Positions 1-10,800 of a DNA stretch of 64,000 nucleotides are shown here, in pieces (the stretch's first letter is position 1; the number at the start of each line of letters is the position of its first letter). The notes beneath the pieces are model-generated. The model made no database searches. It saw only the letters and a program-made list of their open reading frames with translations, and was not told the origin of the DNA. This stretch comes from Primulina eburnea (Eukaryota > Streptophyta > Magnoliopsida > Lamiales > Gesneriaceae): assembly GCF_022965805.1 (NCBI RefSeq), contig NC_133108.1:19604056-19668055 (forward strand), given 5' to 3'. A program made the position numbers and the translations under genes.

Positions 1-328
1 TGATATGTTCATTGTTATGTAAGAGTTCCACTTGCTGAGTTTTATACTCATTTCAGTTATTTTCATGTGATGCAGATAAGAGCGACGGGCCAGGACGTTG
101 ACTGTGGATTGGGGTCATATGCATACAAAGATTGGAAGGAAGTAGTTTGTTTTGCAAACAATATTTTGTACATGATCATGAAAATGATGTTTTGTATTTT
201 GATGTATCATTTAGTTGATCATGTTGATAATTTTGATGATATTTGGAAATGTATTTTGAAACTCCTTCCATTTGTAAGAAAATTTTAAATTCCGCTGTAT
301 TTTAATTGTAACGGGTCAAGGTGTCACA
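1..328 (+). repeat. 3' part of the 5' LTR of element Z
   Basis: This matches the last 328 bp of the Z 3' LTR (31484-31811) colinearly and ends in TGTCACA, directly before a PBS. The small open frame at 67-288 recurs in the 3' copy and is best read as chance coding within R/U5. I see no gene here. Confidence 0.92.
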
Positions 329-333
329 TTTAG

Positions 334-345
334 TGGTATCAGAGC
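334..345 (+). other. Primer-binding site of element Z (initiator tRNA-Met)
   Basis: TGGTATCAGAGC lies five bases after the LTR end. It is the usual plant LTR-retrotransposon complement of the 3' end of initiator tRNA-Met. The leader 346-454 that follows carries no gene and stops at the A insertion. Confidence 0.92.
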
Positions 346-593
346 ACCGTTCTTCGGACCAATGCATATGACTTCGTCTACTTTCAACTGTCCGGGTATG
401 TTTTCTTTGCATCTATCCATTGTTATTTATTGATATGTCTTTTGTGAGCACATTTGTAAGGCCCGAGATGTTATTACAGTAATTCGAGATTAATCTGAAA
501 GGATTATAGACAGAACGGATTAGCTGTAGAAAAGTAATGCCCAAGATTTTAAGTTGATAACATGAGATTTTGAAAGAGGGCATGCGAAGCAAG

Positions 594-891
594 ACCGCAC
601 CTGCAGTCAAAGAAGGACCGCCCCCGCGGTCAAGATTAATGAAATTGTGAAGAGGAGGCCGAAGCCTCACCGCACCCGCGGTGTTAGCAGGGACCGCACC
701 CGCGGGTGCGGTACGGTGCAGTACCGCACCCGCGGTCTCGACATGTACCGCACCCACGGTCGTGCAATTGCAAGATGGATAAGATTGTCGACGCATGAGC
801 GCACCCGCGGTCTTACACCTACCGCACCCGCGGTACGACGTGCTTTGTAAAGAATGCGCCACCTCTTGACATGCATGCAATGATATATATA
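594..891 (+). promoter_or_regulatory. GC-rich motif array (ACCGCACCCGCGGT type) with TATA box, 5' LTR of A
   Basis: About eight exact or degenerate copies of ACCGCACCCGCGGT lie between 594 and 834. Variants include AGCGC at the left arm and altered centres. TATATATA follows at 884-891, 50 bp after the last copy. Each full copy has inverted 5-bp arms (ACCGC/GCGGT) around ACCC and contains CCGCGG. The position implies the LTR core promoter, with the array as an upstream element (inference). The 3' LTR carries the same arrangement at 14837-15123. Confidence 0.7.
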
Positions 892-1671
892 GGTGGTAAT
901 CCATTCGAAATTCATTCAGAAAAGTGAAGAAAAGGGTCTGAAGAAGAAAGGAGAAAATCGTTACGCCTTTTGCGAGAAATCCGTCCGTCTGATTTTAAAT
1001 CCGACTTCGATATCGAGTTCCTAGCAACGTAGGCTACAGCTGGACGTAAGTTTTACTACGTTTTGACATGCTTTGAAATTATGATATTGTCAGAATTGAA
1101 TGGAACTCATATATGTTGTTCTTGACACATTAGACATCAGAGAATCGAAGTCAGATTAAGAAACGGACTGATCATGGAATTGTTATGATTTTCGGAGTAG
1201 TTTTGGACTCGAGTTGATATCAGAATTGAGTTGTTATTGAGTATGAGATATTAGAGTTAATATCTGATTGATATGGTATTGTTGGGTATATTGATATTAT
1301 ACCGTTATGCCATCGATAGTGAAGTAGGTTAAGTATTGAGCAGAACAGATTTGATTCGAGTGGTGTATTGATATTATACTCCTCGATATTGTTCTTGTCA
1401 GATCGATATTGACAGGTTTTGAGTTCGAGACTTCGACAGAGTCAGAGTATCAGAAAAGAAAGGTATAAATTAATGTTGTGTTGGGATTGCACGACTCGAG
1501 GAAGGTTTGACTCGAGTTTCCCTAAATCACATACTTTCATTTATTGCATTGATATTTGCAATTGATGAGACTTATAATTGTAGTCTATTGATTTATATCA
1601 ATTATATGATAAGATTGATATTGGTAGTCTATTGATTTATAGCTACTGCATGTGATGACTGCTGATTCGCC

Positions 1672-1885
1672 AGTCATCTACTGATTTGCGTAGATTTGAG
1701 TCATAGGCTGATTCGCCTAGTCACCGGCTGATTCGTCTGGTTATAGACTGATTCGTCTATTTATTGGCTGATTCGCCTAATTATAGCTGATTCGCTTAAT
1801 CACAGGCTGATTCGTCTGGTTATTGGCTGATTCGCCTAATTCTTGACTGATTCGTCAATCCTGCGGCTGATTCGCCCAGACACTG
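1672..1885 (+). repeat. About 20-bp tandem repeat with core CTGATTCG in LTR A
   Basis: About ten degenerate units of about 20 bp share the core GGCTGATTCGCC or close variants (ACTGATTCGTC and so on). Many units are short imperfect palindromes. The 3' LTR copy (about 15890-16145) has about 30 extra bases near its start, so the array changes length between sister LTRs. Confidence 0.8.
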
Positions 1886-2501
1886 GATAAGTATTATATC
1901 GATGCCGTTTAGGGATTGATTCATTCCTATCGACTGAGATTCGGTATAATTACTATTATTCAGACTTCGGGATCCCTAGGATAGAGTTGAGTCGAGTCTG
2001 AGACGACGCGTTGTTTGAGTCGAGTCTGAGTCTGAGTATGATTCAGTGTTTGATATTGATTTATGTTTCTGATTTGAGACATGTTATGAATATTCGTTAT
2101 TATGCTTTTATATATGGTTTTATATATGATCGCATGTATACATTGTTTATACTGGGATTTATTCTCACCGGAGTTATCCGGCTGTTGTCTTGTTTTGTAT
2201 GTGTGCATGACAACAGGTGGGGCTTGATCAGGGTCAAGAAGAGGATGAGAGAAGATTAGATAGCGTGGAGATCCGGGCTTCGAAGCAACATAGGATTCAG
2301 CACTGATATGTAGTTGAACCTAGTTGAATTCTTGTAGATAACACAAGATTTGTATGTTCATGTTTAATATGTAATTTGACTAAATTACATTACGTTTCCG
2401 CTTTGTATTTTAAAAAAAAAATTTAGACCCTGTTTTATAATTGATTAATTAGTCCCAATGATGATTAAGATAATGATTAGCGTCCGGGTCCCCACAACAG
2501 G

Positions 2502-2513
2502 TGGTATCAGAGC
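2502..2513 (+). other. Primer-binding site of element A (initiator tRNA-Met)
   Basis: TGGTATCAGAGC lies six bases after the 5' LTR end. The untranslated leader runs from 2514 to the gag start at 2780 and shows no other feature. Confidence 0.92.
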
Positions 2514-2779
2514 TGTAGGTACCAGAACTGTAGATTCTTAAGATTGAGATAGAAGCTAGTGAGCGGGGTAGAATGTGTTTCTTTCCTTGCTTATGATTGC
2601 TAGCATTCTTTACTGCTTTATATAATACATGTTACTTGACTTATCTGATTTGATTCTGTAATATGTATTATTGGGAACGAATCTGAACTGATTCTCGATC
2701 AGCAGTAAGATGATCGGAGGAGAGATTGAATTGAAACAGGTGTGTTGGATTGGATTACTAATCCTTTTGAGTTTCAGAT

Positions 2780-3889
2780 ATGCCTCCTAGACAAATCCCA
2801 GAACAGGGTAGTACATCGAATCCTCCAATGGCTGTAACACCAACTCCAATGGAAACCTTGCTGAAGAGGTTTCAGTCATTCAAACCACCCACTCTGAAAG
2901 GTACTGAGACGTCGGTCGAGTGTGAGAGTTGGTTAGGTAGCATTGAGTTGCTGTTTGATTCACTGGAGTACAGTGATGAGCGCCATATTAAATTGATTGG
3001 ACACCAGTTGCTGGATGTTGCACAAAGCTGGTGGGTTACAATGAAGAGGGCCTTGGAGCAGCGAGGTACGATTATTACTTGGGATGTATTTAAAACTGAG
3101 TTTTATCAGAGATTTTTCCCAATATCGTACAGAAAAGACAAGGGGGCGGAGTTTAACAATTTGAGACAGGGTCAGCTGAACATTGAAGAATATGTGACCA
3201 AGTTCTCTACCTTGTTGAAGTTTGCTCCACATGTGTCCGAAAATGACGAAGCCGTTGCCGATCAATTCATCAATGGCTTGAATCCCGATATATTTACATT
3301 GGTGAACACAGGGCGACCCAATAACTTTGCTGATGCCATGAATAGAGCAAAGGGCGCTGAAGCAGGCCTGATAAGACAGAGAGGAGCTGAATTTGTTCCT
3401 CCAGTGTCGAGACCACCACAACCACCTCCCCGATTCGAGAGTGGCAGTAGCAGTGGTGGAACGAAAGATTTTCTGAAGGCTAGAGGAAAGCAGTTTAAGA
3501 CGTCTGACGGAAGTTCTTCTAGCTCTAGTAGTTCTCAGCAGAGTTATACCGGCGTTTATTGCGGAAATTGTGGTGGGAGACATTCCACTGAACAATGCCA
3601 AGGAGTACTTGGTAGCTGCCACTTCTGCAAACAACAGGGACATTTTGCCAGAGTATGTCCACAGAGGAGTTCCCAAAGATCCCAGGGAACTGAACCATCT
3701 GGATCAGCGGCAAAGTGGAGTAGACGATCAGCTGCCGTTCCTTCATTTCAGCCAGCACCATCTCAGTCACAGTTGAGGCCAGAAGGAAGCCAGACAGTTG
3801 GCCAGCCTCCTAGACAGCAGGCCAGAGTATTTGCTTTGACCGAGGAGCAGGCTCAGGAAGCACCAGATGATGATGTTGCAGGTAACTGA
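2780..3889 (+). CDS. gag: Gag polyprotein of element A (intact, 369 aa)
   Basis: Structural protein expected to form the cytoplasmic virus-like particle and bind element RNA. It starts MPPRQIPEQG and has the retrotransposon Gag core (about residues 25-195, with ECESWL, FFPISYRKDKGAEF and LRQGQLNIEEY). A Ser/Pro/Gln-rich linker follows, then two zinc knuckles at about 260-295: a short CX2CX3HX4C (CGNCGGRHSTEQC) and a standard CX2CX4HX4C (CHFCKQQGHFARVC). The frame ends in TGA just after the DDDVAGN segment. In element B the equivalent segment continues into protease, so A's Gag is separated from the pol remnant. The open frame beside a ruined pol suggests recent decay or selection on gag alone. 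The start is the first ATG after the leader and matches B. Confidence 0.85.
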   Translation: MPPRQIPEQGSTSNPPMAVTPTPMETLLKRFQSFKPPTLKGTETSVECESWLGSIELLFDSLEYSDERHIKLIGHQLLDVAQSWWVTMKRALEQRGTIITWDVFKTEFYQRFFPISYRKDKGAEFNNLRQGQLNIEEYVTKFSTLLKFAPHVSENDEAVADQFINGLNPDIFTLVNTGRPNNFADAMNRAKGAEAGLIRQRGAEFVPPVSRPPQPPPRFESGSSSGGTKDFLKARGKQFKTSDGSSSSSSSSQQSYTGVYCGNCGGRHSTEQCQGVLGSCHFCKQQGHFARVCPQRSSQRSQGTEPSGSAAKWSRRSAAVPSFQPAPSQSQLRPEGSQTVGQPPRQQARVFALTEEQAQEAPDDDVAGN

Positions 3890-5700
3890 TTTGTTTGATT
3901 ATCCTGCATATGTATTGAGGGATACCGGTGCTTCACATATTTTATTTCTGAAAGATTTGCATTGATGTATGCATTATCTGTTGAATCCCTATGTACTGTA
4001 GTATTTGTTTCTTTTCCTTTGGGGAAAAGATTTTGTATCAGTGAATTCTGTTAGATCTTGTATACTACAGTAGAATGAGAATGAGATTGAGTTAGATCGT
4101 GTGGTAGCTGGTGTTGTGCTAGTGTTCTCTGATTTTGGGACGGCATTACTGATATTGATATGCTGACCAAGTACAGAGCTACCATAGATTAGTTCAGAAG
4201 ATGGTAAGAATCAGACCTGAGATGACCAAGAGATGAATATTGTACGATAAGAATTCTAGACTGAGAATTCCTTTGATATTCGTACTAGCTATGACTCGAT
4301 TATTACAGAAAGGAGCAGAGTGACTCTTATGTATTCAGTTGATTTACTGAAATTGAGTCTATCATTGGCTGATTTACCAATGATAAGAAAGTTCTCGATG
4401 TTTTCTCTGATAAAACTTCAGATCTGATTCCAAGCAGAGAGATTGATTTTAGTCTTGAACTGATCTTAGAAACTGTTGAAATGGTAAATCCTGATTGAGA
4501 CATATTGTGTTCAGTTTTTTTTATATCTGAAGATGATATATGTGTTGATTTTAACAGAGTTAAACCGTGATTAGCCAGCTGAGGTTGACATCGATGTCAG
4601 ACATTTGCGGTTTATGAGTGCAGCAGATCAGTATTGATGAGTGATGTTTTGAATCTGATTGAATATTGATGTTATTCTGAATACGTGTTTGAGACAGATT
4701 GTAGACAATGGAGATTACATTGTACCGTCCGAACATGAGTTGAGTTTGAAAACGTTAGCAATTCAAAAGTTGATTTGAATGTTTAGAATTCAATATCGAT
4801 AGTCATAACAGAGTGTCGATTAGAATATCAGGTAAGTAATACTGTATTGTATGTTAATAACTGATTTGTTTGTGCCTGATATTTCGAATGTGAAATGACA
4901 TAGATTGTCAGAAAGGTGCAATACTTGATTCAGTAAGCATCTTGATAGAAGAAAATGTTTTGATAGAAACATATGAGATTAGATATGACAGAGTTTGGAC
5001 TGAAATGTCTGAACTACAGACAGATAAAGATAGAAAGAAAGAAACCAAGAAATTGGTTATGTAACTTGTCGGTTTCTGAATGGAAATGAGATTACATTTC
5101 CAAGGATATCGTGATAAAGTTACTGCATTCCTCTCAGAATTGAGTATTGATTGCGTTAGGAATGACAGACTGACCCAGTCTGCGAGTGCTAACTCGTACA
5201 TGAAGATGTACAAATATGATATATTACTGAGATTCTGTCAGAAAAATGATTAGATTACACGGAGTGTTGAGAATTGATTATATTAAACCGTGATTTTGGT
5301 TGATTTTACACGTTTGACAGAATGTACAGTAAGAGTTGGATACTAGATTATATCTGAATATTGAATAGTATTCACTATCTGACGGATAGTCAGAGTGGAG
5401 TATCCAGATTCCAGAACATAGGCTTAGAATTGTAGTGTTTGATTTAACACTAATTGGCAGGATTTATTGCCAGGTGGTGAGTTTTTATACCACAACAGAT
5501 ATCAAATGAGTATGGGAATGACACTATTAGAGACGTTATATGTTAAGAAGTACAGATTCCCTTTTTATTGGAATGATATCTCCGAAGTTCCTGAGATTGG
5601 ATCTGAAATGATCAGAGATATGACTGAAAAGATGAAGCTAATTCAGAAGAAAATGAAACTAGCTCATCATAAACAGACTGAATATGCCAACGTCGGATGA
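3890..5700 (+). pseudogene. pol: Decayed pol remnant of element A (protease traces and integrase C-terminal part)
   Basis: The stretch is homologous to B's pol but full of stops and shifts. A protease trace lies near 3920-3950 (DTGA-like), and a [12 protein letters not shown] segment near 4160. LADLP-like sequence lies near 4370, and the integrase-linker segment [10 protein letters not shown] is recognisable near 4845. Comparison with B puts a deletion of about 1.1 kb between 4450 and 4845, which removes nearly all RT and RNase H. Integrase core traces occur near 5100-5190. The last part, 5467-5700, is an open 77-codon stretch matching the integrase C-terminal region that follows the catalytic core. 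No functional enzyme can be made. Element B begins 15 bp later. Confidence 0.82.
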
Positions 5701-5714
5701 TGACTGTTGATAAT

Positions 5715-7613
5715 TGTAATGCCCTAGATTGAATATGAATAGACAGAAATTGAGAAATGTAATGCCTGAGATTATTGTAGATAGTTAAATACGAATCGCA
5801 AGAACAGACGGGGCGAAACAATGCGATAAAATATGAAATTTTATCTATGCAAGACCGCACCCGCGGTCTGGCAAGCACCGCACCCGCGGTGCAATGGGCA
5901 GAAAGTTGGTAGAATTCCCGTACCCACACCGCACCCGCGGTAGAATTAGACCGCACCCGCGGTACTAAGACCGCACCCGCGGTATTTACCTGACCGCACC
6001 CGCGGTCATCACTTGTGAAAAATAAAAGTTATGTCGAAGCCATAGCGCACCCGCGCTACTAGAGTTACCGCACCCCCGGTGATGCCTCCGAGAAATCCAC
6101 TCTTGTTCTTAACTTGACACATGGCAGGGGTATAAATATAACTCAAACATGAGTCATTCCACCCATTTCAGATACGGGAAACAAGGGAAAACTCAGAAGA
6201 AGAAGAAAGGTTCCTTGCTTATGAAAATTGATCTTGTGCAAGATTTAGCCATCCAAATTATAATCCGAGTTGAGATTCTTGTTCCTTGCATCGACGGCTA
6301 CAAGGTAATGTAAGTTTTGTGTAGTTCTAACATGTCTCGAATCATAGATGTTGGAGAAATAGTAATATGTTAGTTATATGGGATTCTTGGCATAGTGAGC
6401 ATCGTATATTCACTATCGGGTTGAATATCGGATGTCATAGGCAATTGTTACGATTTTCCAGCATATATTGGCATGAGATTATGCAGAGTGTGTGATCGTG
6501 TCATAGATATTATGATGATTATGAGTTGAGAATTGCACAATGTTGATATATGATGAGATTTGGATAGACCGGTATTGAGAAATCATGTCGTTATGCCGTC
6601 CGACTGTACCAAGATCACGTATAGAATTAGATAGGTGTTGAATTGAGTTGGGAATTGATATTGTATGTATCTACATTTCCATTTCAGATTCGTATTGTCA
6701 ACCGTGACGGCAACTGTGCGACGAAAGGTATAGTACATGTTTTGTTTGGGGACCTGCGACTCAAATGAGATCACATTTGAGTTTCCCAACCAAAATCACA
6801 TACTTGTTTTATTGTTTATATCTAGATATGATTATGATTGTTTATAGATTTGTTTATAGAACTTGTATACAAATCTTGCTATGCTTTGTTTACAGATCAT
6901 GTGGCATTGCATTAGAATGATTATGCTTGTTTACAGATTGTGTATTCATGCATTAAGATAGGACAGTCTGGAGATCAGGCAGACTACTAGACGTTCGGCG
7001 ATATCACAGCTTAGGGGAAGATCACCGCCCCTATTGTAGACGCGGATACAGATCAGGCCGAAGTCTAGGAATAAGACGGACAACACCTCGATTGGGAGGG
7101 TAGGTGACAGACAGTGCCGTCTTATTCGCAACGGGATCCCTAGAGTTCTAGTCGAGTCGTGTCTAGACATGATTAGACGCGCATTGCATGATTATATATG
7201 AATGACATTCATATTAGCATGTTTCATGTTTTAGATTGTTTTAATGCATGTATACATGTTTATACTGGGATTTGTTCTCACCGGTTTTCCGGCTGTTGTT
7301 ATGTCTGTATGTGTGCATAACAACAGGTGGGGCAGGATCTGGGTCGAGACAGAGATGATCGTGTTAGCGTGGAGATCACGGGCATAGCAGATGGACCAGT
7401 AGTTGTCTTTTATTATGTACTGTATTTTAATACTGGTTAGTTGAGGACATACAGAATAAGACATGTATTGTGTTTGTTTGTTGTAAATTTAATAAAGAAC
7501 TTATGCTTGTTTAATTACATGTGTTTTTATGTAAAAAGCGAAAATTTGACCCACATTTTAGAATAACGATCCATTTAATCCCAAGAAAAAGAATTAGAGC
7601 CCGGGTCCCCACA
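5715..7613 (+). repeat. 5' LTR of element B (1899 bp)
   Basis: It begins TGTAATGCCC and ends TCCCCACA. U3 carries eight copies of the GC-rich motif (5854-6080), then TATAAATA (6131-6138). Short open frames on both strands recur in the 3' LTR with no recognisable product. Confidence 0.95.
5854..6138 (+). promoter_or_regulatory. GC-rich motif array plus TATAAATA box, 5' LTR of B
   Basis: Eight copies of ACCGCACCCGCGGT or near variants lie at 5854-6080; the seventh reads AGCGCACCCGCGCT. TATAAATA follows 51 bp after the last copy. The spacing equals that in A, although the sequences between and around the motifs differ. The same array is at 12639-12865 in the 3' LTR, with TATAAATA at 12916-12923. 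Confidence 0.75.
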
Positions 7614-7618
7614 ACAGG

Positions 7619-7630
7619 TGGTATCAGAGC
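7619..7630 (+). other. Primer-binding site of element B (initiator tRNA-Met)
   Basis: TGGTATCAGAGC lies five bases after the LTR end. The leader 7631-7864 carries no other feature I can support. Confidence 0.93.
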
Positions 7631-7864
7631 GAGAGTTCCTTTAGACTGAGATAAGATAGAATGAGCGGGGTAGATTGAGTCTTCTTCCTTGCTTTATGAT
7701 GTGCTAGCATGATTAGTGCTTTCCTTATTGCATGTGTGTTATCTGATTTGATTATGACATGTGCTTAACTGAATCAGAACCGATTCTAGATCAGATGTAA
7801 CTGACTAGAGGAGGGCTGAGACGGTTGTATATTTGGTATACTAATCAGTTGGATTATTAGATAC

Positions 7865-10800
7865 ATGCCTCCTCGAAGAGCAGCAGTGCCTCTACGACCC
7901 ACAGCACCAGAACAGGGGAGCACATCCGGAGATCCTATGGATGTTACGGCGACCCCTATGGAGACGTTGCTGAAGCGATTCCAATCCTTTCGACCTCCCA
8001 CATTAAAAGGTACCGAGAATGCCATCGAGTGCGAAAGTTGGCTTGAGGACATTGAAATGTTATTCGACTCTTTGGAGTACAGTGACGAGAAGAGAATAAA
8101 GCTAATTGGCCATCAATTGCAAGATATAGCCAAGAATTGTTGGTTGAACATTAGGAGAGCTTTAGAGCAACGGGGTACCGAGATTACTTGGAAGGTATTC
8201 AAGACGGAGTTCTATCTGCGTTTCTTTCCTGTATCCTACCGTAAAGATAAAGGTGCTGAATTTGCCAATTTGAGGCAAGGGACTTTGAACATTGAAGAGT
8301 ATGTTGCCAAATTCTCTTCCTTGCTTCGTTTTGCACCCCATGTTTCAGGTAGTGACGAGGCGGTGGCGGACCAATTCATAAATGGCTTAAATCCAGACAT
8401 CTTTACGTTGGTAAACACGGGAAGACCTAATAACTTTGCAGATGCATTGAATCGGGCCAAAGGAGCAGAAGCAGGATTGATAAGACAGCGGAGTGCTCCA
8501 TATGTTGCTCCTGTGCCAAGACCACCACAACCTTCAGTGCAATCTCCTCCTCCTAGATTTGAAAGCGGCGGTAGTAGCAGTGGCAGAAAGGAACAGCTGA
8601 AGGCGAAGGGGAAACAGTTTAAAAGACCTGGGAGCAGCTCTTCAAGCTCCAGTGGATCAAGACAGACTGGTTTTGATCAGAGTACCAGGTATTCAGGTGT
8701 TTATTGTAGTTCCTGTGGAGGAAAACATGCGACTGAACAGTGCTAGGGAGTTACAGGCCGATGCAACATTTGTAGGCAACCGGGGCATTTTGCCAAAGTC
8801 TGCCCACAGAGGAGTGTACAGCCAGCCCAGAGTGGACGAGCATCCGGGCCAGTACCTCAGTTTGAGCGGCAGGCATCATCAGTTCACTCTTTCCAGCCTC
8901 CACCAGCACCGACTCAACCCAGAGCTCGTGGTAGTCAGACAGTGAGTCAACCTCCGAGGCAACAGTCTCAAGTGTTTGCATTGACAGAAGAGCAAGCACA
9001 AGATGCACCAGATGATGTTATAGCAGGTAACTGCTCTCTTTATGGTTATCCTGCTTATATCTTGATAGATACAGGTGCATCGCATACATTCATTTCAGAG
9101 CGATTTGCATTGTTGCATTCATTGCCTGTTGAGTCTTTGTTAGAGGTTGTATCCATTAATTCTCCGTTGGGAAGTGGATTGATATCTGTAACTACGGTTA
9201 AACATTGCATTCTACAGTTTGAGGGGCATGAGATTGACCTAGATTGTATAGTATTGGGTCTAGCTGATTTTGATTGTATAGTCGGTATTGACATGCTAAC
9301 AAAGTACAGAGCTACCGTGGATTGTTTCCACAAGATTGTCAGATTCAGACCCGAGATGACAGACGAGTGGAAATTCTACGGGAAGGGTTCCAGATCTCGG
9401 ATTCCCTTGATTTCGGCTCTTACTATGAACAGATTGTTACAAAAAGGAGCAGATGGTTTCTTTATTTATGCTGTAGATATGCAGAAGTCGAGCCCGGCGT
9501 TGGCAGATTTGCCAGTAGTACGGGAATTTCCAGATATTTTTCCAGATGAAATCCCAGGATTACCTCCGGTTCGAGAGGTAGATTTTAGCATTGATCTTGT
9601 ACCAAGTACCGTCCCTATTTCGAGAGCTCCGTATAGGATGGCACCCATCGAACTAAAAGAATTGAAAGCACAGTTAGAAGATCTTCTGGCCAAGGGATAT
9701 ATCAGACCTAGTGTATCTCCTTGGGGCGCTCCGGTGCTGTTTGTGCGAAAGAAAGACGGTTCGATGCGATTGTGTATAGACTACAGGCAACTGAACAAGG
9801 CAACGATCAAGAATAAATATCCTTTGCCTAGGATTGAAGATTTATTTGATCAGTTGCAGGGATCCTCTGTGTATTCGAAGATTGATTTGCGTTCTGGGTA
9901 CCATCAGCTCAGAGTTCGAGATATAGACATACCAAAGACAGCATTTCAAACCAGGTATGGACATTACGAATTTATTGTCATGCCTTTTGGTTTAACCAAT
10001 TCTCCTGCGGTATTTATGGGCTTGATGAACCAAGTGTTTCAGAAATATTTGGATGAATTTGTTATTGTTTTCATCGATGATATTTTGGTGTATTCGAAGA
10101 ACAGATATGAGCATGCAGAGCATCTCAGAATTGTTTTGCAGACGTTGAGAAACGAGCGACTGTATGCTAAATTGTCCAAGTGTGAGTTTTGGCTGTATCG
10201 AGTTGTATTCTTGGGGCATATCATTTCTGGTGATGGTATTTCTGTTGATCCGAGTAAAGTGGAAGCTGTGATCAATTGGCCAAGACCGACTTCGGTGCCA
10301 GAAATACGCAGTTTCATGGGTCTAGCAGGATACTATAGACGATTTATCCAAGACTTCTCCATTATTGCAAAGCTAATCACACAATTGACACAGAAGAATA
10401 TGCCATTTGTATGGTCAGAGGAGTGTGAGTCTAGCTTTCTAGAGTTGAAAAAGAGGCTGACCAGTGCTCCAGTGTTGACGATACCTTCAGGTACGGGCGA
10501 TTTCGTTGTATATTGCGATGCTTCTCATAGAGGTTTGGGATGTGTTCTTATGCAGCGAGGCCATGTGATCGCATACGCCTCGAGACAATTGAAGCCACAT
10601 GAAGTTCGATACCCCATTCATGATCTGGAATTGGCGGCTATCGTATTTGCATTAAAGATTTGGCGTAATTATCTCTATGGCGAGAAATTTGAGATCTTTT
10701 CCGATCACAAGAGCCTAAAGTACCTATTCTCTCAATCAGAATGGAACATGAGGCAGCGTAGATGGTTACACTTATTGAAAGATTTTGACTGCGAAATCAA

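Larger units (their letters stand above)
455..2496 (+). repeat. 5' LTR of element A (2042 bp)
   Basis: It has TG...CA ends. The U3 part contains a GC-rich motif array (594-834), then a TATATATA box (884-891). A tandem CTGATTCG repeat follows at about 1672-1885. The 3' LTR copy differs by roughly 33 substitutions and a few indels by eye (about 1.6%). The indels lie mainly in the motif array and the CTGATTCG repeat. Several short open frames, such as 1960-2208 on the minus strand, recur in both LTRs and show no protein family I recognise. Confidence 0.93.

Noticed and set aside
594..834. CRISPR-like regular repeats
   Set aside because: The 14-bp units are too short, the spacers are irregular and conserved between sister LTRs, and the setting is an LTR in a plant genome.
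413..904. Open frame with repeated TAGAV/RPRVR peptides as a repeat protein
   Set aside because: These peptides are the translation of the GC-rich motif on either strand. They appear in every LTR with the array and belong to no protein family.
8744..8746. Programmed TAG readthrough between gag and pol in B
   Set aside because: The stop lies between the zinc knuckles, where A has a Gln codon, and two more stops follow, one at a catalytic residue. Simple mutation fits better.
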